From assembly GCA_008921705.1 (NCBI GenBank), contig VFFE01005930.1, forward strand, positions 1 to 64,000: a stretch of DNA of 64,000 nt. Direction: 5' to 3'. A program made the position numbers and the translations under genes. Positions 36,900-51,710 of the stretch are shown here, piece by piece; the stretch's first letter is position 1; each line of letters starts with the position of its first letter. The notes beneath the pieces were generated by a model. That model searched no databases, had not been told where the DNA came from, and saw nothing but the letters and a program-made list of their open reading frames with translations. The DNA comes from Burhinus oedicnemus (lineage: Eukaryota; Chordata; Aves; Charadriiformes; Burhinidae).

Positions 36900-37400
36900 T
36901 GTTTTAATGACTGTGGGATAATACCTTCCTTGCCACACCTCTCGATGGAGTCCAGGGTGCAGTTTGCTTTATTTGCAGTGAGAGTGCACTATTGGCTTAA
37001 ATGGGCTTATGCTCACCCTGGCATCACCATGATCCCCTGGTCCTTTTCATGGGCTGATGCTCAACCAGTTTCCCACCTGTCCTGACACCTGGGGTTATTC
37101 TGCTCTGTTGAGCTTGAGGTATCTGTTGGCCTAATCCTCAAATTTATTGAGATCTCTCTGGATTAAGTTCTGCCAGTCCTCATGTCAGCTACTCCTTAAT
37201 TTGGTGTCCATAAATTTGCTCAGGGTGCATTCTATGTCATCATCTGGGCCTCTGATCAAGATGCTGAGCACTGTGTTCTGCACTAACTATGTGTCAACCA
37301 TTCATCTTTACCAGTTGAGCCTGGTGGTCCAGCCAATTTTCAGTCTGACAGACTGGTGGCCCAGCCCATGCTTTCTCAAAAAAAGACCAATTTTGTGTCA
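36900..37400 (-). mobile_element. Degraded CR1 LINE fragment (reverse transcriptase region)
   Basis: The plus strand is the antisense of the avian CR1 region that normally encodes the FADDTKL motif of the reverse transcriptase. Here, around 37195-37225 on the minus strand, it reads as a decayed LSKFMDTKL. Upstream words resembling the CR1 segments for a tryptophan-rich helix and the HLG motif are also present. It is heavily mutated, with many stops and indels. Boundaries are approximate. Confidence 0.6.
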
Positions 37401-40400
37401 CTGTATAAGTTAAAGTAGAAGAGAACTGAAAATTTGTAATTCTTTTTGGCACACATCCCACACTGAGCACTTGGAGAAGATTTAAAAGCCTAGGAGGCAG
37501 AGAAAGGACACGCTAAAATATCCAGACAGGTATTATGGTATCCAAGACTTACCATAAAGTCGTATTGTATTGTATGTACCTTATTCCACTGTTTGAGAGA
37601 CTCCATGTGTGATACAGCTAGATGTTCTAGGTGTGTTTTAGGAGTGGCAGGTATCTGGGCCTGAAACTCTTTCCATATTTATAAGTCAATGGAGGACCTG
37701 GATTTCACAGTCCATCTCTGCTTGCTCTGGATCCTGGTCAGTATCAACACTGGTAGCCACCCAAGATAGAAGTACTTGAATTTACAAGTTGCTAAATCCC
37801 ACATACAAAATTTCCTACTTTTAATGGTAGCTGCTGACCCAGTGAGCTTTCCAGAGTTACTGCTGATGTATTCCTTACTCTTATAATTAAAAGAGAGATT
37901 CCTTATGGCAGTATTTGCTTATGTTCCAATTGTTTTCTTAATTTGTTGATATTTGCTTCTGTATTTGTGCAGCTTGTTGGGCTGAATTCCAGTGGGATGG
38001 CATGTATTCCTTTTCTGAGGACAATGAAATCAGGAGCTGAGTACCAGACCACACTGACGCTTGAGGCTTGGCTGTACAGACACAAGTTTGCCAGTATGGG
38101 AATGTGTCAGAAGCTGGAACAGCAGTAGTTCAGGCTGTAGAGGCAATCAGTAAGTGCGATAGAAAGGACAATCCAGGTAGCCAGCAAAATCATGGGTTTT
38201 TTTAGTGAAACCACTTAGCAATTGCCGAACGATGGCTTCAGGATAGTGTTTCAGTAAGGCATGCTTGGGCTGATGGCTGTTGTTTGAGTATACTTTTTTC
38301 CAAAGAAGTTCTAATAGTAGTGCATATAAAGCCAGAGAGTTCACAAAAAAAAAAAAAAATTAAATCATTTGATGCAAATCACTAATCATAAAATTATACA
38401 AATTTACCTGCAATAAATTTCAAATGCATACAGGCTTTCCAGCTTGTCTGAACGAACAGTAAATGTCAGTTAGTGCCTAGCAATGAAGATCTCTACCGTT
38501 AGTTCAGACACTGCTTTAAGAACTGGAGTCTTTTTGAAAAATACAGATTATAGTGGAAAAAATTGCAGAAACCTCCAAAAAGCATGACAAGATATGCGTA
38601 ACTGAAGAGTCTGGCTGAAATCAAAACATCTCTCATGTTTAAGGGAAACGGTGAACTTGAACTCTAGTCAATTAAAGATAAAACGGACTAAAAGCTTTTC
38701 AAGTTTTTTCATGCCAGTGAATTTTCTCCACCCATTTTAATGTTTTTACGACGTCTCTTTAAAGTTTTTTGGTTTTGTGCTTTTCATTACTATGAGAAAA
38801 ATCCAAATAAGCAGGGGGAAATCACAAGCTTTACACAGTTTTAGAGCTACAAAGAGAACAGTGAAAATTATTACAAATCTTCTAATCTTTTTCAGTTATA
38901 AATTATCTCAGGCTTTATTGGCAAAGGAAGGGTTCCAAATGGACATGTATTATTATGTCATTTCACATCTCCATTTGTTTGTTAATATTTATCAACAATA
39001 GTAAAGTGTTTCTTGTAAATGCTTTATTTTAAAGTAATACTTTTGTAGTCTATAAGAAAGGTTAGGCTTGTAGGAAGACATCATTATATTTTATCAGATA
39101 TAATTGGAAAAATAAACAAGCTTTCAGGCTTACAGTCCTTATATTTGGTCTGATTTCATCTAATAAAACATATTACCTGTCCTTACAAACTTTATTTTTC
39201 AGCACAGATTTTCTCAGCATCGCTGAATTGCCTCCAGAACTGTAATAATAACTTACAAGGTTGCAGTTTTTGCAGGCAAACTTACAGTATTTGGTATGTG
39301 ATTGTTTATGAATTACTGAGACATTGCTACTCTCAGTACAAATTGATATTGCATGTTCATTATAGACCTAGTAAATTAACTTTTTATACAATTTTACTTA
39401 CATGGATTTTGGATTAGTATTATTTGTTTCACTCTGATGTACTGAGAATTTTCTTGCTTTAAAAAAAATTATTACACTTTAACAAGACTTTTGTTGTATT
39501 CTAGTAACTGAGGTGATATCCTGATGGACATATTTACAGGGAGCTTCAGAAGGCATAAATTTGGTTTACATGTACTATTTGTTGGTATGGTTCTAATTGT
39601 CATTGGATTTTACTGACTCAGTCCCTGATAAAAAGGATTCTCACAGTTTTATGAGATTCGTACACGTGTTACCCTGTTTAACAAAGAGGGAGCTAGGGAC
39701 TAGGATAGAGGAAATTATATGCTTTGGGCCAGGTAAGAAAACTAGATGTGGCAGGTCTTTAACTCAATTCTCCAGCATCTGATGGGTGATTTTTACTCTA
39801 CATTTTTCCTCTTCTGAAATTTAGCTGGGCTAAACCAAGGAGGAGAAATCTTGAGTTAAAAATAATGTTGTACTCTTCTCAATTTTCAGTTGTATTAATG
39901 AGGGGGATGTTTAAATCCATCTTAATCTGTTAATCCCTTTTTCACTGTGGGATGATGTAAACTAGCTTGAAGGAAGATGTTTTGAAATGGATTGTACTGA
40001 CACACATAGAAGAGTTTTTGATCTACAGCTCTCAAAGCCCTTTTCAAAGGCAACATTATGAACTTAGGTTTTCAAACTGATGGAGGAAGGGAGTGAGAAG
40101 AGCAAAACAGGAAACAGAAAAACAAGGAGGAAATTAAAAAACTCCAGTAATTACAAAAAATATTTTTCATTTCAGTAAATGTTTTGGAAAAAGTTAATGA
40201 TAGCAATTTTCACATTATTTCTTAAAACCTCTTCAAATCCTACTTTTTTAAAATCAATAGGAGACCATCATTGAGTTTAATGGAAAGAAGATCAGGCATA
40301 ATAGGAAGACACTGAAAACAGAGCAATCTGACCGTCAGGTATAATTGACTCACTGTTACTATGCTGTTTCATAGGGTAATGATGAGTGTGTAATTTACTG

Positions 40401-43400
40401 TGACTAGATGGAATAGATTGTACACTGGCATGTGAAAAGCCCAGTAGTGCAATTGTATCCTAATTACATATCAAGTGATATAGAACAAGGAAAGTAACTC
40501 CACCGTTGAACTAGATACCCAGCTTCTTTGCAAACTGACAAACGCGAAGCTACCAGATACCAGATCTCCGTTTAATCCTAGCACTTAAAACGCAAGCCTT
40601 GAAACTGAAATTGAAATATCACAGTCCTAACCTGCAGGCTACACAGAACCTTTCCACAGTAATTGGGGGAATAACATGGCAAAATGCTGATGCTGGTGGG
40701 GCAGGGATAAACCAGTTCTTTGCACATTTGACAACATGGCAGGAAAATGCAGAACAGGGAATGAGCAAGCAAAGGGAAAGCTGATCCCAGCCAAGCATGG
40801 GGTAGTGATGAACATGAAAACAATGGTGGATTTAAGTTTTTTTTGTTTTACTGTCATTCACTATTTGCTTTTTCACTGTTAAAATGTTCACAGATGAAAT
40901 GCTAAAAGCCCTGATGATTCACATACAAACCTTTACAAAACTGATTCCAAAACCAGCTTTTCAGAAGAGCTTGCAGGAATCCAGGGAGGAAGCTCAGAAG
41001 AGGGCAATTCAGTCACACGTGCAGAGATGATGGGATTGTTGCATCTTTGAGTAAATTCAGTTAAAGGTCTTTGGAAAACATATTTCTGGCAGCTATGTGA
41101 GATACAAGGACAGATGAAGGTGGATATAGAGAGAGGTCTTCTGTGTAAAACCATAAACATGAAAATTCTTAGTATTTTAATAGCTGGTTTACAAGTGTGT
41201 TCCTATCCTCTTGGCTGATGTTTTGCGATTGTGTTTTACCTCCCACACCTTGAATTTAAGAGGCAGGATCTGTTACAACTCAAACAACCCACATCCCGAT
41301 GAAAGGAGCTTAAAGACCAACCCACTGCAGTGCCACAGACCCAGGACCAAGTGTGTCAACTTTATGCACTGAGCATGGGACACAGATGCTCAAATATGTT
41401 AGCTACAGGCATGTGTTCACCAGTGTAGTGTTCCAAAGGGAATAATTAGCTAAATAGCAAAATACTCTATATTAATTTACACTTCTGCTATCTCTTTAAA
41501 TGTCTCTCGTGTTATTATCTTAAATCTGTTTATACACAGAGTTGCACTTCCTCATTACTGCTTGACAGTAGCTTAGTTCAACTAATTCAAAACTCTGTGG
41601 ACCGTTTTACAATTCTAATATTATGTTAAAGCTTGCTCTGATAAATGTATAGGTTTAATCCACAATAATCAGGGTTAAAGTCTCAGAAATGTCAATCTTA
41701 GTGCACTTTTAATCTACAGAGATTCCTTTTATGGTTCTTAATGCTTTGTTTTACATAATGTATTTTTGAATTCTGCGAAGTCAAGCATTCTGAAGTTAGA
41801 AAATGACAGAATTCATGTTATTTGCAGAACTTTGATTTGCCTCCCCTTGTGTTTGAGTGCAAGGTAGTCATCAATGACATGAGCCCATTCAGTGCACAGA
41901 AAGGATGGTAGTCACATAATGAGCAATGAGCAACTACTCAATAGTTTATTCTCTCTTTGATGCAGGACTCCATGCCTTACTATTTAGTGCTCAAATCTTG
42001 CTCCAAAGACACAGTTAGTAATTTTGTAATGGACTTTTCAGTGGTATACAACAGTCCTGAGAGTTTCACAAGCAGAATCCAATGCATTTTGATAACATCC
42101 TCATAAAGTAAGGACAAGATAGCATTACAGCTAATTACATTACATTCCAGCTACATTTTTAGCCATAAAAGCACAAGGTTAAAATTCAGCAAAACACTGC
42201 ACCCAGTTCATGGCTGCCCATGGGAAATGGATTTTTAAGTGCCTAATTTAGTAGTCTGTGTGAAAAACAAAACCAGAATCCAGTCCTTCTGAGCAGCATA
42301 TAAATGCCTTAGCCAGCAACCACTTATTTTTCTTACTGCAGTCATTGTGTTCACTTTCTGCAACAAAAGAGCCAGGATCCTCTGGACAAGATCTGATTCA
42401 TCACACAATCCTGACTTACCTCCATACTATGGTCCATTCTGTGCACTGAGTAGCTATATACAGCTCTATACCAACAAGCTAGATATGCTTCCCTAAAAAT
42501 GATGGAAAAGTTGCAGAGGGAGAGAAAAGAAAAAGAAAAGCCCATCCCTGTGAATATTTCTAGCAGGCCTGGTGGTTCAGGTATTTCCCTGCCTCTCTAA
42601 CCTGACGTGGCTTCAGTCACTGCTTTGGGCAACTGCCTGTCTGTGCTGGTGCTGAGTGTGTAGGGTAAATGGATAAAAAATCTACCCTTGGAAGATGGGT
42701 AAAAAACAGTTCATGAGGTGTGTGGAAGATGAGTGCTGAGATCGGGAGAAGGAATTCTGGTTGCCAAGAGACTTAGGAGGATTTACTGGTAGGAAAAGGA
42801 GGCCTCATTTACCTCTGGAAGGATGCATCTTGGTGTTTCCCACCACTGACCCAGACGGTCAATGCTGTCATACTGAAAGATAACAAGATGTCCTCAACCC
42901 CGAGAGGTTAACCACGGCACTGCATCATAAATCAATTCACCACTTCCCTGCTTAAAAGGAGCAAGATAAAATCAATTCCTCTCTTCCTTTTCCTGATGGG
43001 TGATGAAGCTAAACCCCTGAAGAAGTGGTAACACATGGGTGAGGGTTGTTTTGCCTCAAAACTCCTACCAACAGCCTTCTTGTAGGTCTGCTTCAGCTTC
43101 TTGATCTTTATATGACAGTGCCTGTGAAGGTGTTGAATGCCTCTGCTGGAACTGTCAGTGAGAGATCAGTGTATAAAAAAGATTAATTCCTAGTGGTTTT
43201 CCCATGTCTGTGGTCCTCTGGTTACTATTCCAAATGGCAGGAGAGCCTAGAACTCCTCAAGGTACAAGGGTGCTCTCTAACTCCCAGCTTTTGGAGTGTG
43301 GTGCAGGAGACAGTGTAGGGTGGCACCGTTAGTATATTAAAGGTATGCAAGTCTTTCCTGAGACAGGGACATTTTGCATAAGCACCCATGTCTAAAGTGT

Positions 43401-46153
43401 AACAACGGCGTGACGTGGCATAAGGGCCTAGTTCAGGTCTGCTGCACAGCTTTGCTCATGGTTGAGTAACTGGGGCTACTCCAGGCGGGAGGTGCACCAA
43501 AGTGCAGTCTGCACAGGTTGCATGAGCAGTGTCCTGTAAGGTGATCTCACAGCCAGGCACCCTTAGGGCATGCTGTCCTGGTGTTCCACCTGAGGGATCT
43601 TCAGCAGCCCATCATGTCCTCCCAGAGCTAGATCTTGCAGACTGTCAAGGGCTTCAGGTCTCAAGGACCAACGTATCGCTGGTATAGGGCAATACAGACC
43701 TACCAACACTCCTTCGATGGTACTTGGAGAATTCCTGTCCCTTCTGCAGTACAAGCAGACAGGATCCCCCTTTACATTGCCCATACACCAGCAGAAGAGA
43801 TAGGCAACTCAGTGCCAGCACTGAGAAACGGAAGATCAAGTGTTTGATGGATTTTTGTGCCCTAGGATGGGACGTGCTCAGTGAATCTGTATGCGCAGTA
43901 AATGTAAAGAGCCTCTGGCACATGGGAGCTGAGAGTGACAGAACATTCATGGACTTGAACTCACAAGCTCCCATAAGCCTTTACAGAACATATTTGAACT
44001 GAGATTTTCAAAGGCTTATTGCTTGGCCCAAGTTTGTGCAGTGACTCATAGGAGCAGTGAGAAGCACATCCCTGATACAGATAGCTCCTCTGGTAAGTTT
44101 CAAGGCTCTGCATCAAACTAGAATGTGCATAAGCTTTTTAACAGAACAGTATTGCATTTCTTTATTAAGATGGGCATTATTCCATCTTTTATTCTCATAG
44201 ACGGCTGAACCAACGTTTTAATAAACAAGCAAACAAAATACCCTTCAGGTCCTTGGCAGTCAGCCAGCACAGAAAGTCTTGCTCAAACTGTTAAGGTTAA
44301 AAGTTGTAATGTACTGATCATGCTGATAACGAACCTAGTAATGAAAGTGTCAGGCTGACTTAACTATGTGTGTCCATATAAATAGCCAAACAGGTATTAT
44401 AACATGCAGTAACTCACTTTTACAAGCTACTAATTCCTGAGATCTTGTATCTCCTATTTCTGCAGCTGTGTTCCTCAAATCAGTTTAGTGATGCAAAGCA
44501 TTAGTTTTAGGTGAGTGAACTCAACCCTATATGTTTTAAATGAGAGAAATTATTAATTATTGATTGTCAATTATTAATTAGCCCGAATAAAACTGAACAA
44601 ATGTGAAATATGTGAGCTAAGCTTATAGCAACAGTTTAGAACATGAAGGGATGCATCTCGCACTATATGGACTTCCAGGTTGTTTTATTACAGAAAACAA
44701 GCATAGGTGTCTTTTAATTTCGACTAGATAGATCTTTCCAGATAATACCTGTTCTCATTTCTATAACCAAAAGGTGGCAGCATATTGTCTACTTTCCCTC
44801 TCCATCCATCCCTGCTCTAAGCTCCTAAATAACCTTACTTGCTTAGTTTGTCAGAATGCCAGGAAGTCCAGAACAATCATGCTGACTAAGGAACACTGAT
44901 GAGATCTTATATGAAATCAACTGTTTATCACCTTTAAATAGAAACAGGAACAGATCAAGGACTGGAGATTTTGTTCTGTTGTTTCAATGACAGACTGATT
45001 GAGTTTTGGAAATGTGAAGAAGAGTTAAATTTCAGCTCAGTTGTATAACTTCAGAAGGGACACCTACCTACACAGCTTAACATTTTTATTACCACTAATG
45101 ATTGTTAAGAAGCCCGAGCCTATAGTATCTGGCAGATACTATTGATCTGTCAGACTTCAGCTTAGTTTTGTTCCTACTTAGGTACTTCCTGCTTTGGTAA
45201 CTAGACAAAAGGCCAGTGGGCATCCAAAGGAATGGCAAAGGTAGGGCAAGTACCTTATGCAGTGCAAATACCAAGGTGAAAAGGACATGAACATGTACCA
45301 GTTGAGTTTTGCTGCATAAGCGCATCAGTTCAGAGGCTTCCGGAAAGATGCCCAGAGACACCCATTTCCCATTTGGGCTGGTAAAGAGATCTGGAGGCAG
45401 AGGAAAGCATTCTGAAACATAACCTGCTCTCAGATCTGCAGGGGTACTGTATACTGGGCATGATGCCACAAGTCCTCAGGAAACACAACTGCTACAGAGC
45501 ACTGCAGTGTGTGTCCTTAATAGCTCAAGACACCCACATGCATATCAAACTGATTCCTGCTCTCTACACTGACTCCCATACTCAGACTTAGTCTCAGTCA
45601 TGATTTCCCAGCTGCTCCGTGGCCTGGCCTGGAAACTGCACATGACACTGCTTGGGGGTGTTGGTCGGAGTTAACAGTACTGTTCCTGAGGCACTATGAA
45701 GCTTTTTACCAGAAGGGTAAATAAAGCCTCTCAACTTGAGAGAGCTGAGAACTTCATTTAGCCCCATTTGCCAGCTGGAGAATAGATGCACAGAAAGGAT
45801 AAGAATATGTCTGATAATTACAGGAAACTTTAGGGTCACTTTCAAGCCCCAGCTCAGTAGATGCCTATAAATAAATGCCCTAAGTACAAACCTCAGCAGC
45901 CATCCAATCTGACTCCAGAAGCCTCTCTGAAGTTATACAATGTACTTAGTTCATCTGGCTGCTGCAGCTTGCACGTATGGGTAGTGGTGAGCAGCATTCA
46001 CACGTGGCACTGTGCCTTCTGTCTTTGCTGTCCATAACAAGAGATAAGACTCAATGAAGAAAGTCAATTCATAGACAGGGCTGGCTGGAGGATTAAGGAA
46101 AAAGATGTGGAAGCTGGTGCTGACAAGCAAGATGCAGGTGCAGGGAAACTTGC
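37401..46153. other. Intergenic stretch between CR1 fragment and LTR 2
   Basis: About 8.7 kb without a recognised gene on either strand. Open frames such as those around 43563-43974 match no family I know. An AT-rich patch with several TAATTA-like words lies at 44545-44585. Confidence 0.55.
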
Positions 46154-46728
46154 TGTCATGGTTTCAGCTGGGATAGAGTTAACTTTTTTACTAGTAGCTG
46201 GTATAGTGCTATGTTTGGGATTTGGGATGGGGAATAGTGTTAATAGTGCACTGGTGGTTTTGGTTGTTGCTAAGAAGTCAAGGCCTTTTCTGCTCCTCAA
46301 GCAAGTAGTCTGGGGGTGCACAAGAAGTTGGGAGAGGGTACAGCTGGGACAGCTGACCCCTACTGACCAAAGGGCTATTCTGTACCATATGACATCATGC
46401 TCAGTATATAAAGCTGGGGGAAGATGAAGGAAGGGGGTGGGGGGACATTCGGAGTTATGACATTTGTCTTCCCAAGTAACCATTACACGTGATGGAGCCC
46501 TGCTTTCCTGGAGATGGCTGAACACCTGCCTGCCGATGGGAAGCAGTGAATGAATTCTTTGTTTTGCTTGGCCTGCATGCGTGGCTTTTGCTTTACTTAT
46601 TAAACTGTCTTTATCTCAAGCCACAAGTTTTCTCATTTTTGCTCTTCTGATTCTCTTCCCCATCCCAACTGGGGGAGTGAGTGAGGGGCTGCATGGTCCT
46701 AGTTGCCGGCTGGGATTAAACCATGACA
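46154..46728 (+). mobile_element. Solo LTR of the same avian ERVL-like family (LTR 2)
   Basis: 575 bases starting TGTCATGGTTTCAGC and ending AAACCATGACA, flanked by CTTGC (46149-46153) and ATTGC (46729-46733), a 5-bp duplication with one change. It carries TATATAAA (46405-46412) and ATTAAA (46599-46604). It aligns by eye to LTR 1 at both ends and in the middle, in the same orientation. No internal retroviral sequence adjoins it. Confidence 0.88.
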
Positions 46729-48739
46729 ATTGCTTAGGTGGCTAAGAACTTGTGATCCTTCATCTCAGTCATAACTGCCAGTGTAGGTGCATTTTTGGGG
46801 AGTAGCTCACAGACTGAAGACAAAACTCTTCCAGATATTAAAGATCACTTTAAATTATTACTCATCCCTCCAAATGGAAGAGCAAGTTTTTGGCTTGCTG
46901 TCTCTCACACAGAAGCACACACATCACATTCTGCCTCGTAAGAGTAGAAGAGGAACAACAATGCTTATATGAAAGTTACACTTGACGTTAAGCCCAGCAC
47001 ATGAATGCAAAGCATTAAAATATACATAGCAATGAGGCCATGTAAGAGCACATATGGAGGAGGATTTCCAGGCTTTTGTCTGGGTCTGTGGTAAGTAGAG
47101 ATGCCTTTGAGGGAGGCTGGAGGATTTTGATGTGCTGGTTGTATCAAGATGCTCCTCAGCAGCACAGCACCGGGTAGGTGGTTTGGTGTGCAGTATTTCT
47201 GTTACGCTCTACTGTGTGAGTGGCTGCTCCTGGCCTGCCAGTGCCTGCAACTTGCCTTCCTATTTAATCTGTCCTCAGTTCAGTCACCTTTCCAAAATGT
47301 CAGTGTTGGCTCCAGAAGGAGATGATAAGCAACAAAGGGTGGCACACATGGTGAGCCCCAGCCACTGCAAGTCCATTAGTCAGAAAGAAGGATGGCCCTC
47401 ACCAGTCACACTTGGTTTAATGTCTAGCATTGGAGAGACAGCAAAAAGGGACCATAACTAATTTTCTTCTATCTACTTACAAATGCACAGGTGAGAAGAT
47501 CCTCTGGGAATTGCCTTCTATTTCACATGCTGTCAGCCAAGGGATGAGTTAATACAATTCAGCCATGCCAATATGAGCAGATTTCAAAGCTGCTTGTCTG
47601 TTGCTCCCTCCATTTCCCACCTCTTGTCGAACAGCTGGTCTCTAGAAACCGAGGAAATATTTCTGTTCAGAGATTTCAAAACTAGCTTGAAAGAGAAAGG
47701 ACAGAGAGCACCTCAGTATGTTCTCTCCCTCCCTCAGTGTTAGTGCAGCTGGAAAATTGTGTGTATAACTCATAAATCTCAGACCTTTTTAGACCTGGAA
47801 TAGACATTCAGCACCAGTTCTATTTTGAATGGGAATCTATTTTCCTCTATCCCTTATTTTAAAAAGCATCTGTAGTTCACAGCTACGCTCAAAACTGACA
47901 AGTCTGCATGTCAAATGCAAATGCCAACATAATATGGTGCGACATGAACAGCACCCAAACGTTTTCTTATGGCTTTTTTTTGCTGGTGCAACAAAGGTAT
48001 TTTTTAACATTTGCCTGTCTCGGATGAAGTCGGGGTCTTAAGACTATATTTTCTTTATTCTAGAGAGTTACCATTTCTGCTACCTTTATACCCTCCTCTT
48101 TTTCTCCACTGACATTTGCAATTTAACCCTCGTTAGAAGACAGAAAAGCCAGAATTCACTGATTCAGAAACATCCCACACCACAATATCCAGTTTCTTTT
48201 CCACCTAGATAAAAAGTGCTAGCAAAAAAGTGCAACCTGCATCAGACTTAAATGGCTGATATGAAGATAAAAGGTGACTCATGGGGTAATCAATCTTCAA
48301 AGCCTATTTTTATGGAAAAGGTGATAGTTTAATCCTCTGTCAATTTTGGTGTTTGGAAAGAGACAGTTTTCAACTCCAGCTTGGAAGGAACTAATTGCCA
48401 AGTATAGCATTCGACAGTATGAAGATGGGATCTCTAAGTATAGTGGGTGCCTTTGCCCTCCAAGATACTTTTACACTTAGAGGTAGGCCTAGTCCATAAA
48501 AAAACCCCTCGTTTTGGCAGTTGCTATTAGTTAATGGGAAGTGGCAGGCTTTTTGAATAACCTAATGACTCCTGACTGTGCTTAATTACAGCCTTTAAAA
48601 AAATACATCTGACGCTTTCTCCAATCAATAAAATAGTTGACTAAGTAAAAACAGTCCAACTAATAAAATAATTTATAGTAAACCAGCAAATATTTTCCTC
48701 TCTTTAAGTGTTTTATAATTTCAGAATATGTGCATGCTT

Positions 48740-48761
48740 CCCCCCCCCCCCCCCCCCCCCC
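48740..48761. repeat. C22 homopolymer
   Basis: Twenty-two consecutive C. It is a likely polymorphic and error-prone site. Confidence 0.9.
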
Positions 48762-51710
48762 AGCAAGCTTGGAGCATAAAAGCAGCTTTGCAGGTCTAAA
48801 TGATAATAATGAGGAGAGACACTCCTGAGGTTCAGGATAAAGCGGGCTAAACTGCTGGTCTGGAAGTGCTTCATTTTCCCCTCCTCAAAAAGAGAATATG
48901 TATTTCTGCAGAAACCTGGCTGGAACCAGGCAATCCTGCCTCTCAAGGAAACAAGGTCCTGCAGCTGGCTGGCTGGTGGGAGGTACTTTGCTCCTCTGGA
49001 AGGCAGCAGCTCTTGCTGGGCTCAGAACTGAATTTGAACTAGGAGCTGACAGCTACTGCCTCTCACAAATGCCGTTCTAAAGAAGCTCTGGCTCCTGGCC
49101 CTGCACCAGCTCAACAGCATGCTGTCTGCCCACTTGCCATCTTGGGTGTCCTGCATTGCTGATCTGTCTTCTCAATCATGTGCAAAGCCCCTCCAGTAAC
49201 ATCAATACAACAAGGCAGTGAATCAAATCATGCACATCAAGGGAAAAATGTTAAATACTTCTAGCTTTAAAATTGCTGAACAGATGTTCTTTGTTTTTGA
49301 CTCAAAACCATTCAAGTTTGAATATAAAAACAGCTGAGCCAAGTGGGAGTGTTTCAGGCTCAAAAAACCCGCTGGAACTAGTGGGGAACGGTAGGCTTGT
49401 TTTGTTCTCACACCAGTGCATCAATTCTGTTTAAAGTGCTTTCTCTTAATTAACTTCTGTGCTGGGATAGTGTATGAAAAAACTAGCAGTTGGAGAGGTT
49501 AAGTGAGGATCACAATAAAAGTTGTAATTCAGCTTTAACAACTCAGTACGCTGTAGCCATGTTGATCTGCCATGCATAGTGCATGCTTTTTCAAACACTA
49601 CAGAGAGCCATGGTACTTCTTTGTTAAAAGGGTACTTCATCTAATGTTACTTGAAAACCTTTCTTTGCCTCAAGAAAATTGTAAAATTCATATAAATCCA
49701 CTAGAATGTATTTTATTTAAATGTTGAAAAATATTTGCTTCAAATTGCATATTAAAATATCTCCCCATATGACAACCACATGCCCTAGATGTGAACCCAT
49801 TGCCCTGTAGTGATTCAGGGTCATAGTAGATTATACAGTAGCTCTTGAGAGGTGGCTGCTCGTGTTAGCAAAATTAGCATATCACAAGTGCACCATTAAA
49901 ATAGATATTTCAGGAATTTATGCTTTGAAAAATTGGATCTTTTAACCCTCACATAATGTCTTTTTTGTCCCTCCTGATGCAATTTCCAGAATGTAGTGGG
50001 AATGTAAGTTAAAGATACCTGCTTTCTGAGGAGAGGATGCTGCTGTCTGGGATAAAAATGCAGGATGCTTGTCCAGAGAAGATTCCTTGGCAAGAGAAAA
50101 CTATTTATGCAACTGAGAGCTCTGCCTTGTTATTTCCTTCCTTTTTTGAGATGTGGAGATGAGAACTGCTTTGTGCATTATGACAGATTCAAACATAGCA
50201 CTTAAAATAATGCAGGATGGTAGTGTGGGCTGCTCACATTCCTGAGGACAGGGCAGTCCTCCCTGTTTCAGACTCCTCATCCAGAAGCAATGAACAGGAG
50301 TAACCAGGTGGTTACTGCCTTGTCTTTCCCATATCCCTAAAAATAAGTAGAAAGTCTCAGAAAAGGCAAGATGGGTGTGAGCGTGCAAAAGGTGGAGAAC
50401 CTCTAGTGAGGGCCTTTTCAGCACTCCTACAGCCTCCCGCGAATGGCTGAGGGTTCGACTCGGAGCCAGCTGTTATTCTGGGGGAGATGGGTTAGGCAGA
50501 TTTTTCTCCCAGCCCTCACCTGCCTATAACATTCCTTTTTAAAAAAGTGTATGTTTGTGTCTTACTGTCCTCAAATAGCTGATATACACTGATTCAGCAC
50601 AATCACAGTACCCGCACTGATTTATTGACTGATCTCAGGGAACCGATGCCACTGACTATCTCCACAGTATTTTGAGAGACTTCCACACATTTTGAAGTTC
50701 TCAAGCTGGTTACATGACTTTAAAAACAGGAGTCTCTCTTTGTTTTATATTCATTTACATCTTTGTTTACAGCCTGTACTGCTTGGAGCTAGCTGTGTTA
50801 GGAGCAGAAAGCCAGCCAAGCTGATGCTAATTCTGGCAGATGGGACAAGCGTGTAGTCATTCACTGACACTCCATGTTGCCCTTCACAAAGCACTCTATG
50901 ATCCGTTCTGGCATGGCATAGTACACCAGGCTATCAACTACAAGGGGATGAGAAGCCAATGTGTTTGCTCCAGCCACCTTTCTAGAGAGCATTTTGGCAG
51001 AGGGATAAGGTGGTGGAGAGGTGCATAAGCAGCCTTTGGAAGGTCGCTAAACTGCACGCAGACAGCTGAGGGCCCAAACCAGGGGTCAGCCTTCACACAC
51101 TGCAGCTGAACATCAGATTGCAGGAGAATACCAGGGGCTGAGAGAACAAAGAATGTCAAATGGGGGACAAAGAACTGAGAGACAGAGATAGAGAGAAGAA
51201 TAATTACAGCAGAAGTTGTATAAGAGACAAAAGGAATATATGAAAGGAGCAGAGGCAAAACAAGAAAGGGAAGAGCTTAATTGACACCTCTTTCCTTATC
51301 TCTCAACTGCCATACTGTCCGATGCACATCTCTAAGCACCCAGTAAAATATCTTCTGTGATTTCTTTTCCTCCTCACCTTGAAAATTTGACTGCACTGTA
51401 AATAACCTGCTCCTACTTTCAAACATAAGCACTGTTTCAAGCTATTAAAATGGTATAAGCATCTGCCCAAGTCCCCATTCAGGCAGTGCTGAGTTTTGGA
51501 AGAAGTGTTCAGCTATTTTGGCAGGTAGATTCACCTATCAGACAGACACACTTATGACTTTCTGACAGTTTTGGGTTCCAGCATAACAGTGAAAATCCTG
51601 TTTTTCTTGGCTTGCTAAGATTTAAGTTTCTAAAAGCAGTAATCCATAGTATATGGGACATGTCTAGAGAGTACCCCATACAACAAAGTTGCATGATGGC
51701 ATCCCATTCC

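Noticed and set aside
46107..46427. 106-codon open frame with hydrophobic stretches
   Set aside because: It runs across LTR 2; LTRs of this type are noncoding and the frame is not shared with LTR 1.
50449..50460. GGTTCGAC string resembling a tRNA T-loop (B box)
   Set aside because: No A box, anticodon stem or acceptor pairing could be placed upstream at tRNA spacing.
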